A stretch of 64,000 nucleotides of DNA from Epiperipatus broadwayi (GCA_028023455.1 JAQFVV010012511.1:62001-126000); one strand, 5' to 3'; counted from the first letter of the stretch, positions 13,111 to 26,069 are shown. The notes: a model not told the origin generated them from the sequence alone. Numbers and translations: made by a program.

Positions 13111-14309
13111 TAGCCAATTACTATAATTTAATTGATGTGTCAAAGTTACTGCTTTCACAACTTTGACACAAAGCCCTTAATGAAAGTATAGAAACCAGCC
13201 CTAACCTTGCATGAGAGTAGGGTAATGGAAATTACACTACAAATATATTATTCATTAAGTGGATAATCTCTAGTCTAATGAATGGCTAATAAAAAAATTT
13301 GAATGACTAATAAAAATTATTTTTTTTCAAAAGAGTTTTTTTTAAATAGCTTAAGATAACTGATTAAATTTCATTATTAAAAAAAATCTTTGTATTATAA
13401 TAATTATCTCATATGGATATGATATTCAAAATCCATGTATAGCAGAATAAAAATTTTAATAGTAATTATTGAGATCCCAAACATCCTTCTTCATCAAACA
13501 GAGAAGGATTTCGGAAAACCTCCATTTTCGCTGATATTTTGTTTCTATATAATTTTAGCACAATATTAAACAAAGTGTTAATTTAATGAAATACTAATGT
13601 TGGATTTCTCTTAACATTAAATTAAAAACAAAGATAAATAAATGAATATTAATAAATGCTGCTGTAATTTTATTTCTATTCCCTGCAGAACTAAAATAAA
13701 ACAACAAGGTTGTAGATAAGGATTTTAAAAATGTCAAACTCAGTTATGCAATAACATTTAATTAAAACTGACAGAAATAGTAAAGAAAATAAAGCTTTAA
13801 TAATGATTTGCTTTTATTTTTTCGTTTCTTTTATTAATGTTTTTTTTTTTTTTAAAGAAAAAAAAACCACATGACCTTAAAATGAATAAATTATTCAACG
13901 TTTTTTTTTATAATAAATAAAAAAAAAAAAAACGTTTTATTACATATAAAAATATATACATAAATAATGCAGATTTAAAATAAACAATGTGTTTATATTT
14001 AATAAATTTGATGTTTACTTGTGCACTCTCTCAGAGTGCTGGTTCCACTTATTTATTCTTTCATCGTCTCTATCAACCAAGTTAAGAATAGATATCTAGA
14101 TTTAAGATTGCAATCCATAGATTCACTTCTCTTTAGATTTTATAGGTTCAAATATTATATTTTATACATACATTTTGCTTTTGTATACTTTCAAAAAAAA
14201 AAAAATTATTTTAATTCCACTGGTGAATTTAAGTTAATTCAAATGTTGCGTGTTAATGGAATGGACCTAGATCTGTTAAAAAGTGTGCGCGCTCGCATAT
14301 GCTACACGT
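13111..14309. other. AT-rich non-coding stretch
   Basis: Long A and T homopolymers, for example around 13840-13935, and no coding signal. A 99-codon plus-strand frame at 14021-14320 runs into the LTR start and matches nothing I know. Confidence 0.5.
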
Positions 14310-15063
14310 GGTATGTTTAGAAATAAATAAAGAATACTGTAAGTGAATTAAATAATAGTTGTGTAAATTAGATAATTGCTATGTTAGAAATGAATAATCT
14401 TTAAGCGTACTAAACAGTATTTATGTGAGTTAAATGTGTATTTATATGAATTAAATAATGTAAAAAGAAACAAGTTATATATTTTATTAAAGTAAAATAT
14501 TTCGGATAAGCTAGTGTTTTAGATATTTTTGTTAGGAGAAAATATTTGTGATTAATTAAAGAACTAGATATATTTAGAAATCAATTAAGCTGATTGTAAT
14601 TATAAGATTTATTCCAGTTCCAGAAATAGAAATACTGTAGCATTATAAATAATTAGATTGTTAATCTGAATCTAGAAAGTTCCATGGTATGCAAAGACAA
14701 CTAAAAGATTATAGCGTTATTACCTGGAAATGATCTAGAACAGGATAAAAGGATAATTTAAATATATATATATACGCAAGAATAAGTGGATATATTCGCA
14801 ACATCGAAGATGCTTCATGCAGCAAACTAAGAATAACTGCAATGCTGATGTTCAAGTGTACACGAAAACAATGAAATAACCAGTTTCAAAGTGGACCTAT
14901 GGAATCTTTCAAACCACATCGACTTAATATTATTTTGTAAGCCTTTATGTATTATTTTTAATATTGCATTTGCTGATCAAATAAATGTCAGTTATTAGTT
15001 AATGAAATAGTTTAATATTTATTTCTGCTTGTCTGTTCTCTTTTATCATAACTGCAGTACTTA
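14310..15063 (+). repeat. 5' LTR of Ty3/gypsy element (approximate)
   Basis: The start is set by TGTTTAGAAATAAATAAAGA, which recurs at 17311 right after a purine-rich tract at the far end of the element. The 3' end is placed before TGGTAGTAG (15064-15072), which resembles an initiator-methionine tRNA primer binding site. A possible polyadenylation signal AATAAA lies at about 14980. The 3' boundary is an inference, because the 3' LTR is too short to compare. Confidence 0.6.
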
Positions 15064-15463
15064 TGGTAGTAGAAAACTGGCCCAATCGACAAAATAAGTT
15101 TCAAACTGTATTATGAAACTGTAGTCGGTAATAGGTTTCAGTGCCATAACTAGAAAAACAACCTAGAGAGAAGTTAGCTAGTCAATGAATCTAGATAATT
15201 GTGAAATTTTCTTTTCTTACTACATTTAAAATTAGAGTAATAAAATGACTGTAAGAATATATAACAGTTGAAATGTTGGAGTTTGTATAATATAAATATA
15301 TTCATTATTAATATATGAAAATAAAGTTTTTGGAAAGAAAAAAGAAAAGGATTGTGCATTTGTTAATAGTAGTAAAATGATGTTTGTGCTCCAAGTAGCA
15401 ATAAACAACTTTAATGTAAATAATTCTTTTGATTTATTTTAAGAGGATAGACAAATTTTATTT

Positions 15464-15948
15464 TATGAATGAAGTTTCTAGTGATCCCATTAAAGTTGCC
15501 ACAATGTTATGTTATACTGGACAAAATGTAATTGAAATTGCAAATCAGTTATGTGATCATGAGGATCTCGAAAAGTTGGCAGCTGCAATTGTAGTGAAAA
15601 AGTTAAATAACTATTTTAGTTCACAACCTTCGAACCATATAGTATGCTACATTTTAGAAATAGATAGCAAGATAAAGGAAATGATTAAGCAATTATTATC
15701 TTCAACTGGTTGTAAATATGGAGATATGTAAATATGGAGATATTCTCCAGGACACACTATTCAAACAATTATTTTGGGGGATATCCAATGATAGGCTCAG
15801 ACAACAGTTGCTGACCTCTAGAGATTTAACTTATGAGGATGTGATTAAAATGGGACTAACCCATGAAATTGTATTAGACCAACTGAAAGAATTTCAAAAT
15901 TTTGGTAATAATAATGATAGTACTGCATTCATAAAGAAAACAGAATAA
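15464..15948 (+). pseudogene. Ty3/gypsy Gag capsid remnant
   Basis: Gag forms the retrotransposon particle. Two overlapping frames together read as a gypsy-type capsid: DPIKVATMLCYTGQNVIEIA, then ILQDTLFKQLFWGISNDRLR and LTYEDVIKMGLTHE, which fits the family pattern of a GI-R--LL--LT---A block. The first frame begins at ATG 15464 and the second ends at 15948. They are separated by a 16 bp tandem duplication (15711-15726 and 15727-15742, unit TGTAAATATGGAGATA) that shifts the frame. The zinc-knuckle region after it is not recognisable. The element cannot make a normal Gag. Confidence 0.8.
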
Positions 15949-16419
15949 AAATCTGTCTGTTAAAATCAAATTGAAAAAATTTCAGAATTTTGATAATAAC
16001 TATAATAGTGCATTCATAAAATAAAAAAAAGGAGTAAAAATCAGTTTTAAATGGGACAAGGAACATTGTAAGAGGATGTGGGGTTATGAGCTATTTAAAA
16101 GAGTATGTAAAGGCTCACCCACCTTTCTCAAAAGAAATAATCAAAATTGTGAAATAAAAATACCTGAATTATGAATAAATCAATTATTTTATATAGTGCG
16201 ATGTTTATAAACCGTAATAGTTAAACAGCATTAAGCTGTTGCACATACACTTTGCAGATTTTAACTATAAATGACTGAATATGTGCAACAGTTGAATTCT
16301 GAATGTATCAGCAGGATATGATTTTGAATTAAATTTTAAAAAACAAAATAAAATAAAACATGCAGATGCACTTTCGAGAGTTCAGATTAAATCAAAACTA
16401 GAGAAAAAGTATGTAGCTT

Positions 16420-17288
16420 GACCATTGGTTGCAAACTTGTGGAGACATGTTCACATTGATCAAACTGGACCATTCCCAGGGTATATTTTCTTGATGGTAA
16501 TTGATGCATACTCAAAATAGACTGAGTATGGGATCATGAAAAACACTAGTACTGAAAAAACCATTGAAAAACTTAAAAACAAAAAAAAGGGCTTCCCATG
16601 GTCTTCCAGAGACATTGGTGTCAGATAATGATACTAGTTTTACATCCATGATTTGAGGAATTTCTTAAAAAATGAAGGATTGGGCATATCTCTACAGTCC
16701 CATACCAACCGGAGTCAAATGGCATTGCAGCAAAGGCAGTGCAAACATCAAAACAAATCTGAAAATATTAAAAAAAATATTTATAAACCGCTTTTCCACA
16801 TCAGCACAGTATGCCTTGAAGTGGTACTGGTAAATTTCCAGCTAAGATGATGTTTGGGTGAAAAATTTGCATGAAGTTAATGCTAATTCACCCCAATAGA
16901 AAATTTTGAGTTGAAGACAAACAATGCTATGGAAAATCATTATGATATGAAAACAAAAAAAAATTGGATGAGATATCATAGGAAAATATGGGGTGAATGA
17001 TGTAATTAAAGAATACTTATCCAAGCAAATCCTAATAATTGTTGAAACTGAAACAGGAAAAATTATACCAAAACACATAAAACATAAGAAGAAATCAACA
17101 AAACTGGAAGTACTGTTATATCAGGTATTCCAGACAATGTTGAGAAACTTTAAACAATGGAAGTAATTGAAAAATATAACAAAAAGGAAAATAATATGAT
17201 TGAAAATAATGCACATTTATGTAGATTACAAAAAACCAGGAAAGAACCCAATTATTTAAAAGACTACATTAGACTTCAGAACCTCTAA
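16420..17288 (+). pseudogene. Ty3/gypsy integrase remnant
   Basis: Integrase inserts the cDNA copy. In broken frames the core is clear: VHIDQTGPFPG with VIDAYSK (first Asp), then ETLVSDNDTSFTS (second Asp), then YQPESNGIAAKAVQTSKQ. In this last block the catalytic Glu expected in the usual N-G-A-E-R-A-V pattern is replaced. The tail near 17245-17285 reads EPNYLKDYIRL, like the end of many gypsy Pol proteins. There are several stops and frameshifts. Only about 470 bp separate this from gag, so protease, reverse transcriptase and RNase H have been deleted. Confidence 0.82.
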
Positions 17289-17295
17289 TTTCTAA

Positions 17296-17350
17296 AATGG
17301 AGGAGGTTATACTATGTTTAGAAATAAATAAAGAATATTGTAAATGAAAT
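17296..17350 (+). repeat. polypurine tract and truncated 3' LTR
   Basis: AAAATGGAGGAGG is a good polypurine tract. After TTATACTA, the sequence from 17311 repeats the 5' LTR start for about 35 bp with few changes and then departs from it. Penelope sequence follows, so the 3' LTR was interrupted or lost when that element arrived. Confidence 0.7.
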
Positions 17351-17359
17351 CAATATTAT

Positions 17360-18166
17360 TTATGAAACTATTGATAAAATTATTGAAGAATTTCAATCTA
17401 TGACTTCTTTAACTTTAAGTACTATCAAAGAAGATAAATCTCATAAGGTCAAATATTTAATTTAAATATTTCCAAAGAAGAAAATAAACTTGTATATAAA
17501 ATGTTGATGAAGCCATTTAAAATAAGAGGATATACTCATCCTAAAACTAATATTCCAAGTACACATAAATGGGCAGGATTTAAGGCTTTTTTGTATCGAA
17601 ATTATCATTTTTGTTATTTTAAAGCAGATATAAAGAATAACATAGAACTATAAAAACATATATAATTTTTATAAAAATATCAATAAACAACATTTTAATG
17701 ATGATAGAAAGTTCTTAACTATCCCATTTATAAAAAATATCACACCAAAAATAATAAAGAATTTTTCCAATGATTTCCAAATAAGTGTACGGACTCCTCC
17801 TAATGCTAATAAATCTATTAATAATTCTCAAGATCGCATTAATCATGAATCAATTCCCCAAATTGTTTATAGAATAGCTTGCTCTAAAATAGGTTGTAAA
17901 GCTATATATATATATAGGTGAAATATGTGCTAATATTGCCAACAGGGTATTTGTATAATAAAGCTAAAATTAAAGATGAAACTAAATCAATATTTTTGGA
18001 GCCCAAATTGCAAACAATCATATTTTTGAATCTTCTGAAGCTAGCATTATTTGTTCAGAAAGAAATGATATTAAAAGCACAAGAGGCATATATAATAGCC
18101 AATAATAATAATGCCATTAACAAAAGAGAAGCTTGCTTTAATCGTTCCAAAGCATGGAATATTTAA
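17360..18166 (+). pseudogene. Penelope-like element, linker and GIY-YIG part
   Basis: Broken plus-strand frames give RGYTHPKTNIPSTHKWAGF, then KFLTIPFIKNITPKII, SVRTPPNANKS, IPQIVYRIACSKIGCKAIY and an IGE motif (GIY-YIG core), ending in EAYIIANNNNAINKREACF and a stop at 18166. The end matches the C-terminus of the minus-strand fragment at 4775. A run of TA repeats (about 17901-17917) lies between the Cys-Lys-Ala-Ile and Ile-Gly-Glu parts of the active-site region. The reverse transcriptase region is mostly missing. The fragment sits directly against the truncated gypsy LTR. Confidence 0.8.
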
Positions 18167-18247
18167 TTATTTGAATATATAAATATTTTATATAGAACAT
18201 TTACACGCGTTTAAAAAACAATATTTATCATTCATTATATATTAAAT

Positions 18248-18292
18248 AGCTATGATTATGTGTTTTAAAGATTGCCTCGAAAACGGTTCATT
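18248..18292 (+). ncRNA. hammerhead-like motif 3' of Penelope fragment
   Basis: GCTATGATTATG is followed after a degenerate stem by CTCGAAAAC, the same order as the motif at 4671-4712 and a similar distance (about 85-125 nt) after the Penelope stop codon. The core is too altered to expect activity. Confidence 0.4.
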
Positions 18293-18379
18293 TATTTATA
18301 TGTATGTAGCATATTTATTTATTATTATTTTATAATTTTAAAATGATGTATATATATTATTACAAATAAACGACAATAT

Positions 18380-19420
18380 AAACCTTTATTCCATTTTTTT
18401 TTTTTTTGATATCTAAAATTCTAATTCTTGCATCAAATAAGAATAAACTTATATTAGTGTTACCATACATTCTTTAATATTTAATACAATTATTATATAT
18501 TTCCAAACTATTTTTTGTTCATATTTATTTCTATTCTCCTTTTCTTTAATCAACTTATGTCTTCATTTTCCACCCTTCATAGTACTATATCTGTAATATA
18601 TTTTTTATATATTCATCTCATTTCTTATACAATAAATACATCGAAATAAATTGTTTAGCAACTCAACATTTTTATTGTTTTCTCCAAATAATCTAATTAA
18701 TCACTATTTTTACTAAACTATTTTCATTCATATATTGTAACCTTTTAAACATTTTTTAAAAATTTACAACATTAAAAAACAAATTACATTATCTAGTTTA
18801 AAAAAAAACCAGTACTTTATATATTTTTCTAGTTCCCACTCTAAGAATTCCCATTTCTATTCATAAATTTACTATTTCAACTTCCAATTCTTTTAAAAAC
18901 AAAAATAAATAATAAAAGTGATAATAGACATTCCTATTTTAATTCTCACGTTTAATTTTCATTGATTCTATATTTCCAATTGGTATTTATAAAAAGAATT
19001 CTAGGAAAGATTCTTAATCAGCTTTAAAAAGCATAAATCTATCCTCATATTTGCAAGACTTCTTCATAATCTATTTTTATCCACTCTTATCATAAACTTC
19101 TTCTACATCTAAAAATACAATAAGTAATACCATATTTTTCTTACAGAGCATTCCAATTAAATAAATTAAGATGAATAAAATAAATTATCTCTTATCCTTT
19201 AACCTAAATGAAATCCATTCTCAATTTCCCTCATCCAAGCCCTAATCCTATCCATTAAGATATATTTAAATAATTTATTAATTATAAAAGATATTATTTA
19301 CCCTCTTCTTTTATATAATAATCTAATTCTCACATTCATTGACTCACCTGGAATCTTTATTAGCAAAACTCATAACCAAAAAAAATTCTTTTTAAAATAA
19401 GTAACAAAATGAGAAAAGGT
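18380..19420 (-). pseudogene. LINE reverse transcriptase remnant
   Basis: The plus strand is strikingly rich in T and poor in G, and the minus strand carries a decayed non-LTR retrotransposon reverse transcriptase. Readable blocks are LMDRIRAWMREIENGFHLG with RIRDNLF (about 19150-19270) and VFLDVEEVYDKSG (about 19080-19125), matching RT motifs around the first catalytic Asp. The lower-coordinate half aligns with the LINE copies at 52.6-53.4 and 55.4-56.1 kb (shared CTTGCATCAAATA-type words and order). There are many stops and no intact frame. Confidence 0.65.
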
Positions 19421-19639
19421 TGATAGTACAGTTAATCATTTCTAATTTTAAAAAAATTATAAAAATTAAAAAACATAGCATTATTTTTTCCTAAAACAAT
19501 GTTATTTCAAATTTAAAAATAATTCTATGTGAAAAACACCACCATGATTTTCTCAACAATATGAGTACCCAAAAATAATTGGAATTGTTAATATATATTT
19601 CTGCTGTTAGATGTCTCTCGCAGGAATCCCCTGCACCAA

Positions 19640-20420
19640 TCTGTCAACTTTAGTCATTAAGAAAAGTTGTGTTATGACATAGTAAATATTTTTGTTAAAT
19701 ACATCTCATTTATTTATCAATTTTTGTAATGGCTGAAAAGTTGAAACAATAAAAAATTCTATTTTCTGATAGAAAAAAAAGGGAGGGAAAACAGTAGCTA
19801 GCTGCTTTGGGGAAAACACAAGTTTATAAATAATTATCAAATTCACCACATCCCAAAAAAGCATGGTAAGTGAAGTCTGATGTCAAGATGCTGATTTTTT
19901 TGGATGCAAACTGCATTGTTCACTCAAAATTTGTTCATAACAACCACACATTAAAAATCTGCAAGTTCTGAAAAGTTTAATGATGTGGTAAAATGAAAAC
20001 ATATTTTTGGCTTAATAGGAAATACAAATTTCACTATGATAATGTGTCAGGGCACAAAGTATTGAGTGTGAAAAAACTTTAAATTAAATTCAGCATGTCC
20101 CAGCATAACCATCAGTCATATTTGCTCACTCTCAATCCATGCGACTTTTTATTTTTTCAAATTAAAAAATGCCTCAAAATTTTTTTTGTGGATTTAGAAA
20201 TAGTGAAGAAAAAAAAATCGATGCAGGTGTTAAAAGACTTTGCAAGAGTTTCTAGCCTACTTTGAAAAATAAAAATCATATTTAGATCAATGCATTATAT
20301 TAAACACTGTACTTTGAAAGAATTCAATTTGTAACATCTAAAAATAAACAAACAATTTTTTATTACAAATAATAGTTATTTTTGGATTTGCCCCCTCATA
20401 AATGTGAAAAAATATTGCCA
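19640..20420 (+). pseudogene. mariner transposase remnant
   Basis: Decayed frames resemble the catalytic half of a mariner transposase: LDANCIVHSKFVHNNHT, then HYDNVSGHKVLSVKK, then LLTLNPCDFLFFQIKK. The Asp at 20038-20040 and the Asp at 20143-20145 are in one frame with 34 residues between them, the D34D spacing of mariner. One stop lies between them, and others interrupt the N-terminal side. I could not identify matching terminal inverted repeats, so the ends are approximate. Confidence 0.8.
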
Positions 20421-22000
20421 AAATGGGGGATCCATAAAAAGGTAACATATTTTTATAATGATGATTTCAATAACAAAAAATGGAGATGATAGATGTAGAA
20501 AAGCAATAAATATATGTATGAAGGATTGACATTTCAGCATATATAACTGTGATAAGATTACTCATTATCACACATAATCAAGTTAAAAATTAAAAACTTT
20601 AGCTTGGACTTTAGTTTAAAAAACATACGTAAATATCACACTTTCTATAAAAGAAAGTCTACTAGGACCAAAAATCATGATGGTAAGAGTTCTGTTCTTA
20701 TCATGAAATTAGATATTTGCAACTATTTTATTTCAAGTTATTAATCCTAATAGAGCAGCATAATGAAATCTTAAAATTTAGATTTGAATGACATCATTAG
20801 GAAAAATTTCCATGCATAGTTCAGGACTTACGATAATTTTTTGCTTTGCATGACATATATGCTGATAAGTAATATTTTAAACATGGCTAATTAATTTTGT
20901 TATTTAAAAAATTGGAACTTTGATTATATCTTAAAATGATAATAATAATAATAAAACACAAAGATCTATATTAAGAAAAAATATGTTTGTGATAGAGATG
21001 ATCAAAAAAAAAATAAAGGTATAGTGAAATTAAATAGGAGAATTTAGTTGAGAAAATAGTTTAGATATATAGCTATGTATTGTAATAAAATATACAGAAA
21101 TAATTATGTTGATTATTAGAATGTGTGATAATTTATATATTGAAATAATTGCACATTTAGACTGGTTGAAGAAATACTTACCCTCGTAACAGAGAATTTT
21201 ATGAAACAATATTATTTTACCAAAATGTAGAAAGAAAGTACGTAAGGCAATAAAAAAAATACAAATTATTGACATTTTCATTCCACACAAAACAAAAAAG
21301 ATAAATTTGAAACAAGTCCCCATTCCTATCAGAGTAATTTGAAAATTGGGCAAAAATATTCATGATGCTAAGAGAGAGTAATACATTTTTCTTTGTAATA
21401 CAGTATTTTCTTTTATTGTATACTTTTATATGATATATACATGTGTGTATATATAATTCATATGTTTAAGCACTAGCTGAAAGTCATACTAATTGAAAAC
21501 ATCAGTTTTTGAAGTAAGAAATGTTATACTTGAATCAATAAGTACAATGCAATTCTTAAAGGTCAATAAATTTTTCTTTCAGATAACTGCATCACAACAA
21601 TGCATAATAGTTAGCTATTCAATGAAATTTAATAAATGGGTATCTAAATATTATCTAGAAAGTACCATGCTTAATCATAAAATTTTTTAACAATATGATT
21701 GCAATATGATATGGCCTTCATATATAAAAATCATCTTTTATGAGCCCAGAGTTTTAATGATGATGTCTAAAGTAAGATAACAATTTTGAAATCCCATTAC
21801 AACATTTATTATTAACTGGTCAGTACTCACTATCTTTTTCAAAAGGAAGAAAGAAAATAATTCATATTTAGTGTTAAAGGATATTCTGGATAATAAAAAA
21901 AAAAATTAAAAACATTCCCAAATAAAACCACAATTTAAAAAAGGAGTACCAGAGCTCTATAAAAGATACCTACAGTTAATAAAAAATTGCTATCACTAAA
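20421..22000. other. AT-rich non-coding stretch
   Basis: No gene is supported. Short frames at 21030-21353 (minus) and 21493-21690 (plus) have no recognisable motif. Confidence 0.5.
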
Positions 22001-22009
22001 ATATATAAT

Positions 22010-22215
22010 TATTGACTTAGTGTCAAATCTCTATAACTATACAAGTAAATTGATTTGGATTTAAAACTTCAGAATGTTTTTGAAATTTCAACGTTTAGCT
22101 TGACAGAGTTAAAAGTAATTTCTGGATGCAAAAATACATTGCATCCAAAACTCATCACTGATGAAGACTATAAGCCAATTACTATCATCCAATTTCCATT
22201 GATTTTAGTAGAGTA
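22010..22215 (+). repeat. decayed copy of the 467 bp hammerhead repeat
   Basis: AGAGTTAAAAG, a CTGGATGC/GCATCC block and CTCATCACTGATGAAGA-TATAAGCCA follow the same order as the inverted copies at 38.6-38.7 kb. The GAAAC box has decayed to ATTAC, so no ribozyme is expected. Confidence 0.5.
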
Positions 22216-22329
22216 ATATAGAATAAATTATTGCATCTAAGAAGAAGGATATGGGCAACACGATAATTTAAGATTAAAGTAGACATATTTAAAATTAATT
22301 TGTATAAACTATATTTAGTTATATAATGA

Positions 22330-22560
22330 GCGTGCCAATAGCTTTTAACAAGCTGTTCAGAATATCCTTATCCTCCGACCAGTTTCTAGCTCTGGCTTTT
22401 GTCATGAGTTGTATTATGATCTTAATTTAAATATTACATTCAGCATAAATTTGAAAGATATCTTAATTTTCATTTTGAGGTCAGAATTTTAAACAATACA
22501 ACAATGATTACTTGCAGGAGATTCTCATTCTGAATAGGTTTTAAAGTGGTGCTGAAATAT
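22330..22560 (-). repeat. decayed copy of the hammerhead repeat, opposite orientation
   Basis: Related to the repeat at 53.38-53.82 kb: both share a TTTTAACAAGCT/CTTAACAAGCTTTG block, then AGAATATCC, then the ribozyme-like core. With the copy at 22.0-22.2 kb it forms an inverted pair. Confidence 0.5.
22371..22408 (-). ncRNA. hammerhead-like motif
   Basis: On the minus strand, after a damaged first box, a stem AGC-CAGA-GCT is followed by GAAAC, a short TG loop and GTC. Compared with the copies at 37-38.9 kb, helix II has changed G-C to A-U on both sides (GGC/GCC to AGC/GCT), a compensatory change. Confidence 0.5.
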
Positions 22561-25500
22561 TTAATATTTCCCAGCATTAAACTTTTTTTCTAAAGTCAGT
22601 AAAATTCCAATTAGTTCATACAAATAATATCCTAATGATATAATTATTTTACTTTTGGATTACATAGAATAAAATTACCATTCACTTAATCATTTAACTG
22701 CAGGGATTAACATCAATTTTTCTATAATTTATATGTAAATTGTCTGAGTTATTATTTTTTCTTAAAACTTATTAATTCTGAGAAAAATAACTTTAATTCA
22801 TTTCTGATCTTTATTTAATTTTAGTTTAAATTGAGGCTTTGTATAGAAAACTTTTGTTAGATATGTTAGAGATATTTTTGAAATATTAGATTTCCATAAA
22901 AATTCTACATTTAATAAAATGTTTTTCTTGACTTTATTATCTGTCTACTAATTAATCGTTAAGTATATTTTTATTGCTAAATAATTTATTACCATTAAAA
23001 ATTGTATTGTTGCTAAAATTAAAAATTGCTTATGTATGCCTTATTTCAAACTAATAATGCATGGAGAATTTTTCTTATGAATTTCTTTCAATCTCATAAT
23101 TAAATAGATTTAAATTTCTTTTTTTCATTTTAATTTACTGTTATATTTTCTGGCATATATACAGAGTGGATCTAAATTTGCAATGGTCAATGCTTCTTTT
23201 ACATGCATCCACACACACATGTATTTAGAGCTATAGTGAGCATTTTGGAACCTAAATAAATTAAACAAAATTTCAAATAAATTGAAAGTGAATAAAATAA
23301 GATCCTAGGCATTTGCTAGGTTATCTATTTTATCACTACAGTAGTATATATAATATAAAACTACTATAAAATAAATATGTAATAAATAAATGATAAAGTT
23401 TCTAAATTTTATGAGTAATGTTTGTAGTATCAGAACATCATATTAATAAAATGAAAACTAAAAAATAAGCTGAAACATTAAAAACTGTGACTAATTATAA
23501 AAATTCCAGTAAAGACACAGTTGAATGTAACCTTCTGAATGATAACATGCTGTTTATTACCTATGAATCATGCTATCTTTAATTTTTCTTTTGTTGTTTG
23601 AGAATAAAATATATAATAAAAAAATAAAAGTAGTATGATACATAATGAAAATGTGGTATGTTATCCAAGCAGAGGGCCAATAATATAGTTTCATGAATTT
23701 CTATTTATTGTAACAATTTTCTAATAATATTTCAATTAATTTATTGATGTTATTCTATGAATCACCAAGGGCATGCCTATATTTAAATATATAAAAACGT
23801 ATAATATAACAGCATAAAAACATTAGTTACATTTTAATTTCTTCTATAAAACCATTTTATTTAATTGCCAACATATAATTTGATGGAAAAGTTTTTGGTC
23901 AGGTTTGGATGGTACATCAGGTAAATAGAGCAATGAACACTTTTTTCAAGCATTTAATTAAGATATTTTTGAACTGTATACTTGAAGTTTCCTATCAAGT
24001 TATCCATGAAAATATTTAAATGATTATATATATGTAACAATTAAAAACTCTTAATTCTTGAAAATTATAAAGTGAGTCTAAGTAAATTTAGTTAGAGCTT
24101 TGTAAGTGTTAAGACTTCAAAGTCAGTAACATTAAACCAAAATCCTAAGCTTTACTATAAATATGAAGAGAAAGAGCGATGGTTCACATCATTAAATTTT
24201 AAATTATAATTTTTTAGTTGTTCTGATTATATAATTTATATTTGTTTATAATTTTTTAATACTGTATATATAGCTAAAAGCTATTTTGACTAAGACCATT
24301 TGCACATAAATCTTCGTAAGAGCCATATTGGTTTTCTCTGTGAACTTTAAAGTCAATTAGATGCTTTCCTATCCAAATACATAACTATTATTTTAAGAAA
24401 ACAAAATAAATAAAAAATATAGGCTTTTCAGAATAATTGCAACATTTTCTTCAAGGCTTCCACTGCCCTAAGATTTAAAACACCATACATATTTTACACT
24501 TCAAAAAAACATAATTTCTAATAAAAGTGCTTTTCGATTTTACTGAAATATTAATTATACTTTTTTAATTTTAGTTTCATAACATTATTGTTATGCACTT
24601 GGATAGAAAAGTTCCTGATCAATTTCAAAGTAGAGAAGTGCAGCATATTAATATCTCTTTCAAAGCGTTTAAATACAAGACAATTTTCAGTTATACACAT
24701 AGTTTCTGTTAAAAAATTGGAAGCCACCACATCTTTTATCCATAAAAATATTCACTCACATATATTTATATACATTATATATTTTTAAGAGATTTAATTA
24801 TTATGTACTAAAATAAATATAAACAATATAATTATCTATACTAAATAAAATCAATTAGTGATTACATATATGTGCAATATTATTAATATTAATATAGTAA
24901 CCCCAATTTTGTTATATCACTACAAATTTTCCTCAGAAATAAACTGATATTAAAAGTTTACATATTAGATAAAAATGAAAATATAGTAATTCTCTTATAT
25001 ATGGACATTTGATTTCAAGCATTTGGGTGGATGCTAAAATTCACACTTAGTAAATAAGTGTGCATATTGTATATTTATGTGTAATATATAAGTATGTATA
25101 TTCTGCATATCTAATTTAGTAAAATAGAAAATTAAAATGTAGAAAATGAAATTTCTTTTCTGTTAACTTTTTACTTAATTTTTTGAATCATGATTAACAA
25201 GGGCTACTTACTATATGTTATTCTTTTTAATTTAATATTACATATAAACATAAAAGTAAATTTATTTTCAAGAAACCCTAATATTTATACTAATATTGTC
25301 AAAACATTGACATAATTATTTTCAAAAATTATTTAGTGTGAAAGCAAATTTATGATGAATATTTTTATAACTATTTATTTTGCAAACGGTAACATATCTA
25401 ATCTCTGAAAATAATTCAAAATTCAATTTATGATTTTATTAGAAAATACAAACACTTTATTTTGTAGTTATAAAAAAAGTTTTATTATTTTATAGAAATA

Positions 25501-26069
25501 TATCTATATAAAAGTGCATAAGTATTTACCCTCTTCCCCACCAGATATATACATTAAAAAATTCCATAGAGAAGGCAATTAATGTAAGAATATCTTAAAA
25601 CTGGCCTCTTATTAAATATTTATAAAATTATCATGTTTTTATGATGATTTATTTGACTATAAGTTTCATATTTTTAAACTATATAATTAATATTTATTTA
25701 GATAGACAATGAGATTAGCATTTAATTTGATTCTAGATAAATATCACAAAATATTTGACATTAAATTACACATATAAATAAATCACAATAACCATAATTT
25801 TAAAAAATTACTAATTATAAAAAAAATATACATGACTTTCTAAATACAAAATTGAAAAATAAATCAGATCTTAGGTATTGTGATTTTTTTCAAACAATAG
25901 CCATTTTGGACAATGATTCTAACCAGTCATTTTTAACAACAAGATTTAAATCAAGGATAATAAAAAACAATATAAAATCGATCTTATCATCAAACTAAGG
26001 AAATATCACCTTCTTGTGAATATTATCGTAATTAAAAATAGATACAAAAAAATAAATATATCCAAGTAA
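22561..26069. other. AT-rich stretch downstream of the minus-strand gene
   Basis: This is the 3' flank of the gene ending at 26070. It may include the 3' untranslated region. Several TTTATT words (AATAAA on the minus strand) occur between about 25480 and 25700, but none can be chosen as the polyadenylation signal. No other gene or repeat boundary is seen. Confidence 0.5.

Noticed and set aside
18393-18408. T run as poly-A tail of the minus-strand LINE
   Set aside because: The homologous LINE copies at 52.9 and 55.6 kb continue through this point with other bases, so it is an expanded internal run.
22150-22190. CTGATGAAGACTATAAGCCA as a working hammerhead
   Set aside because: The GAAAC box is lost (ATTAC), so only a relic is claimed.
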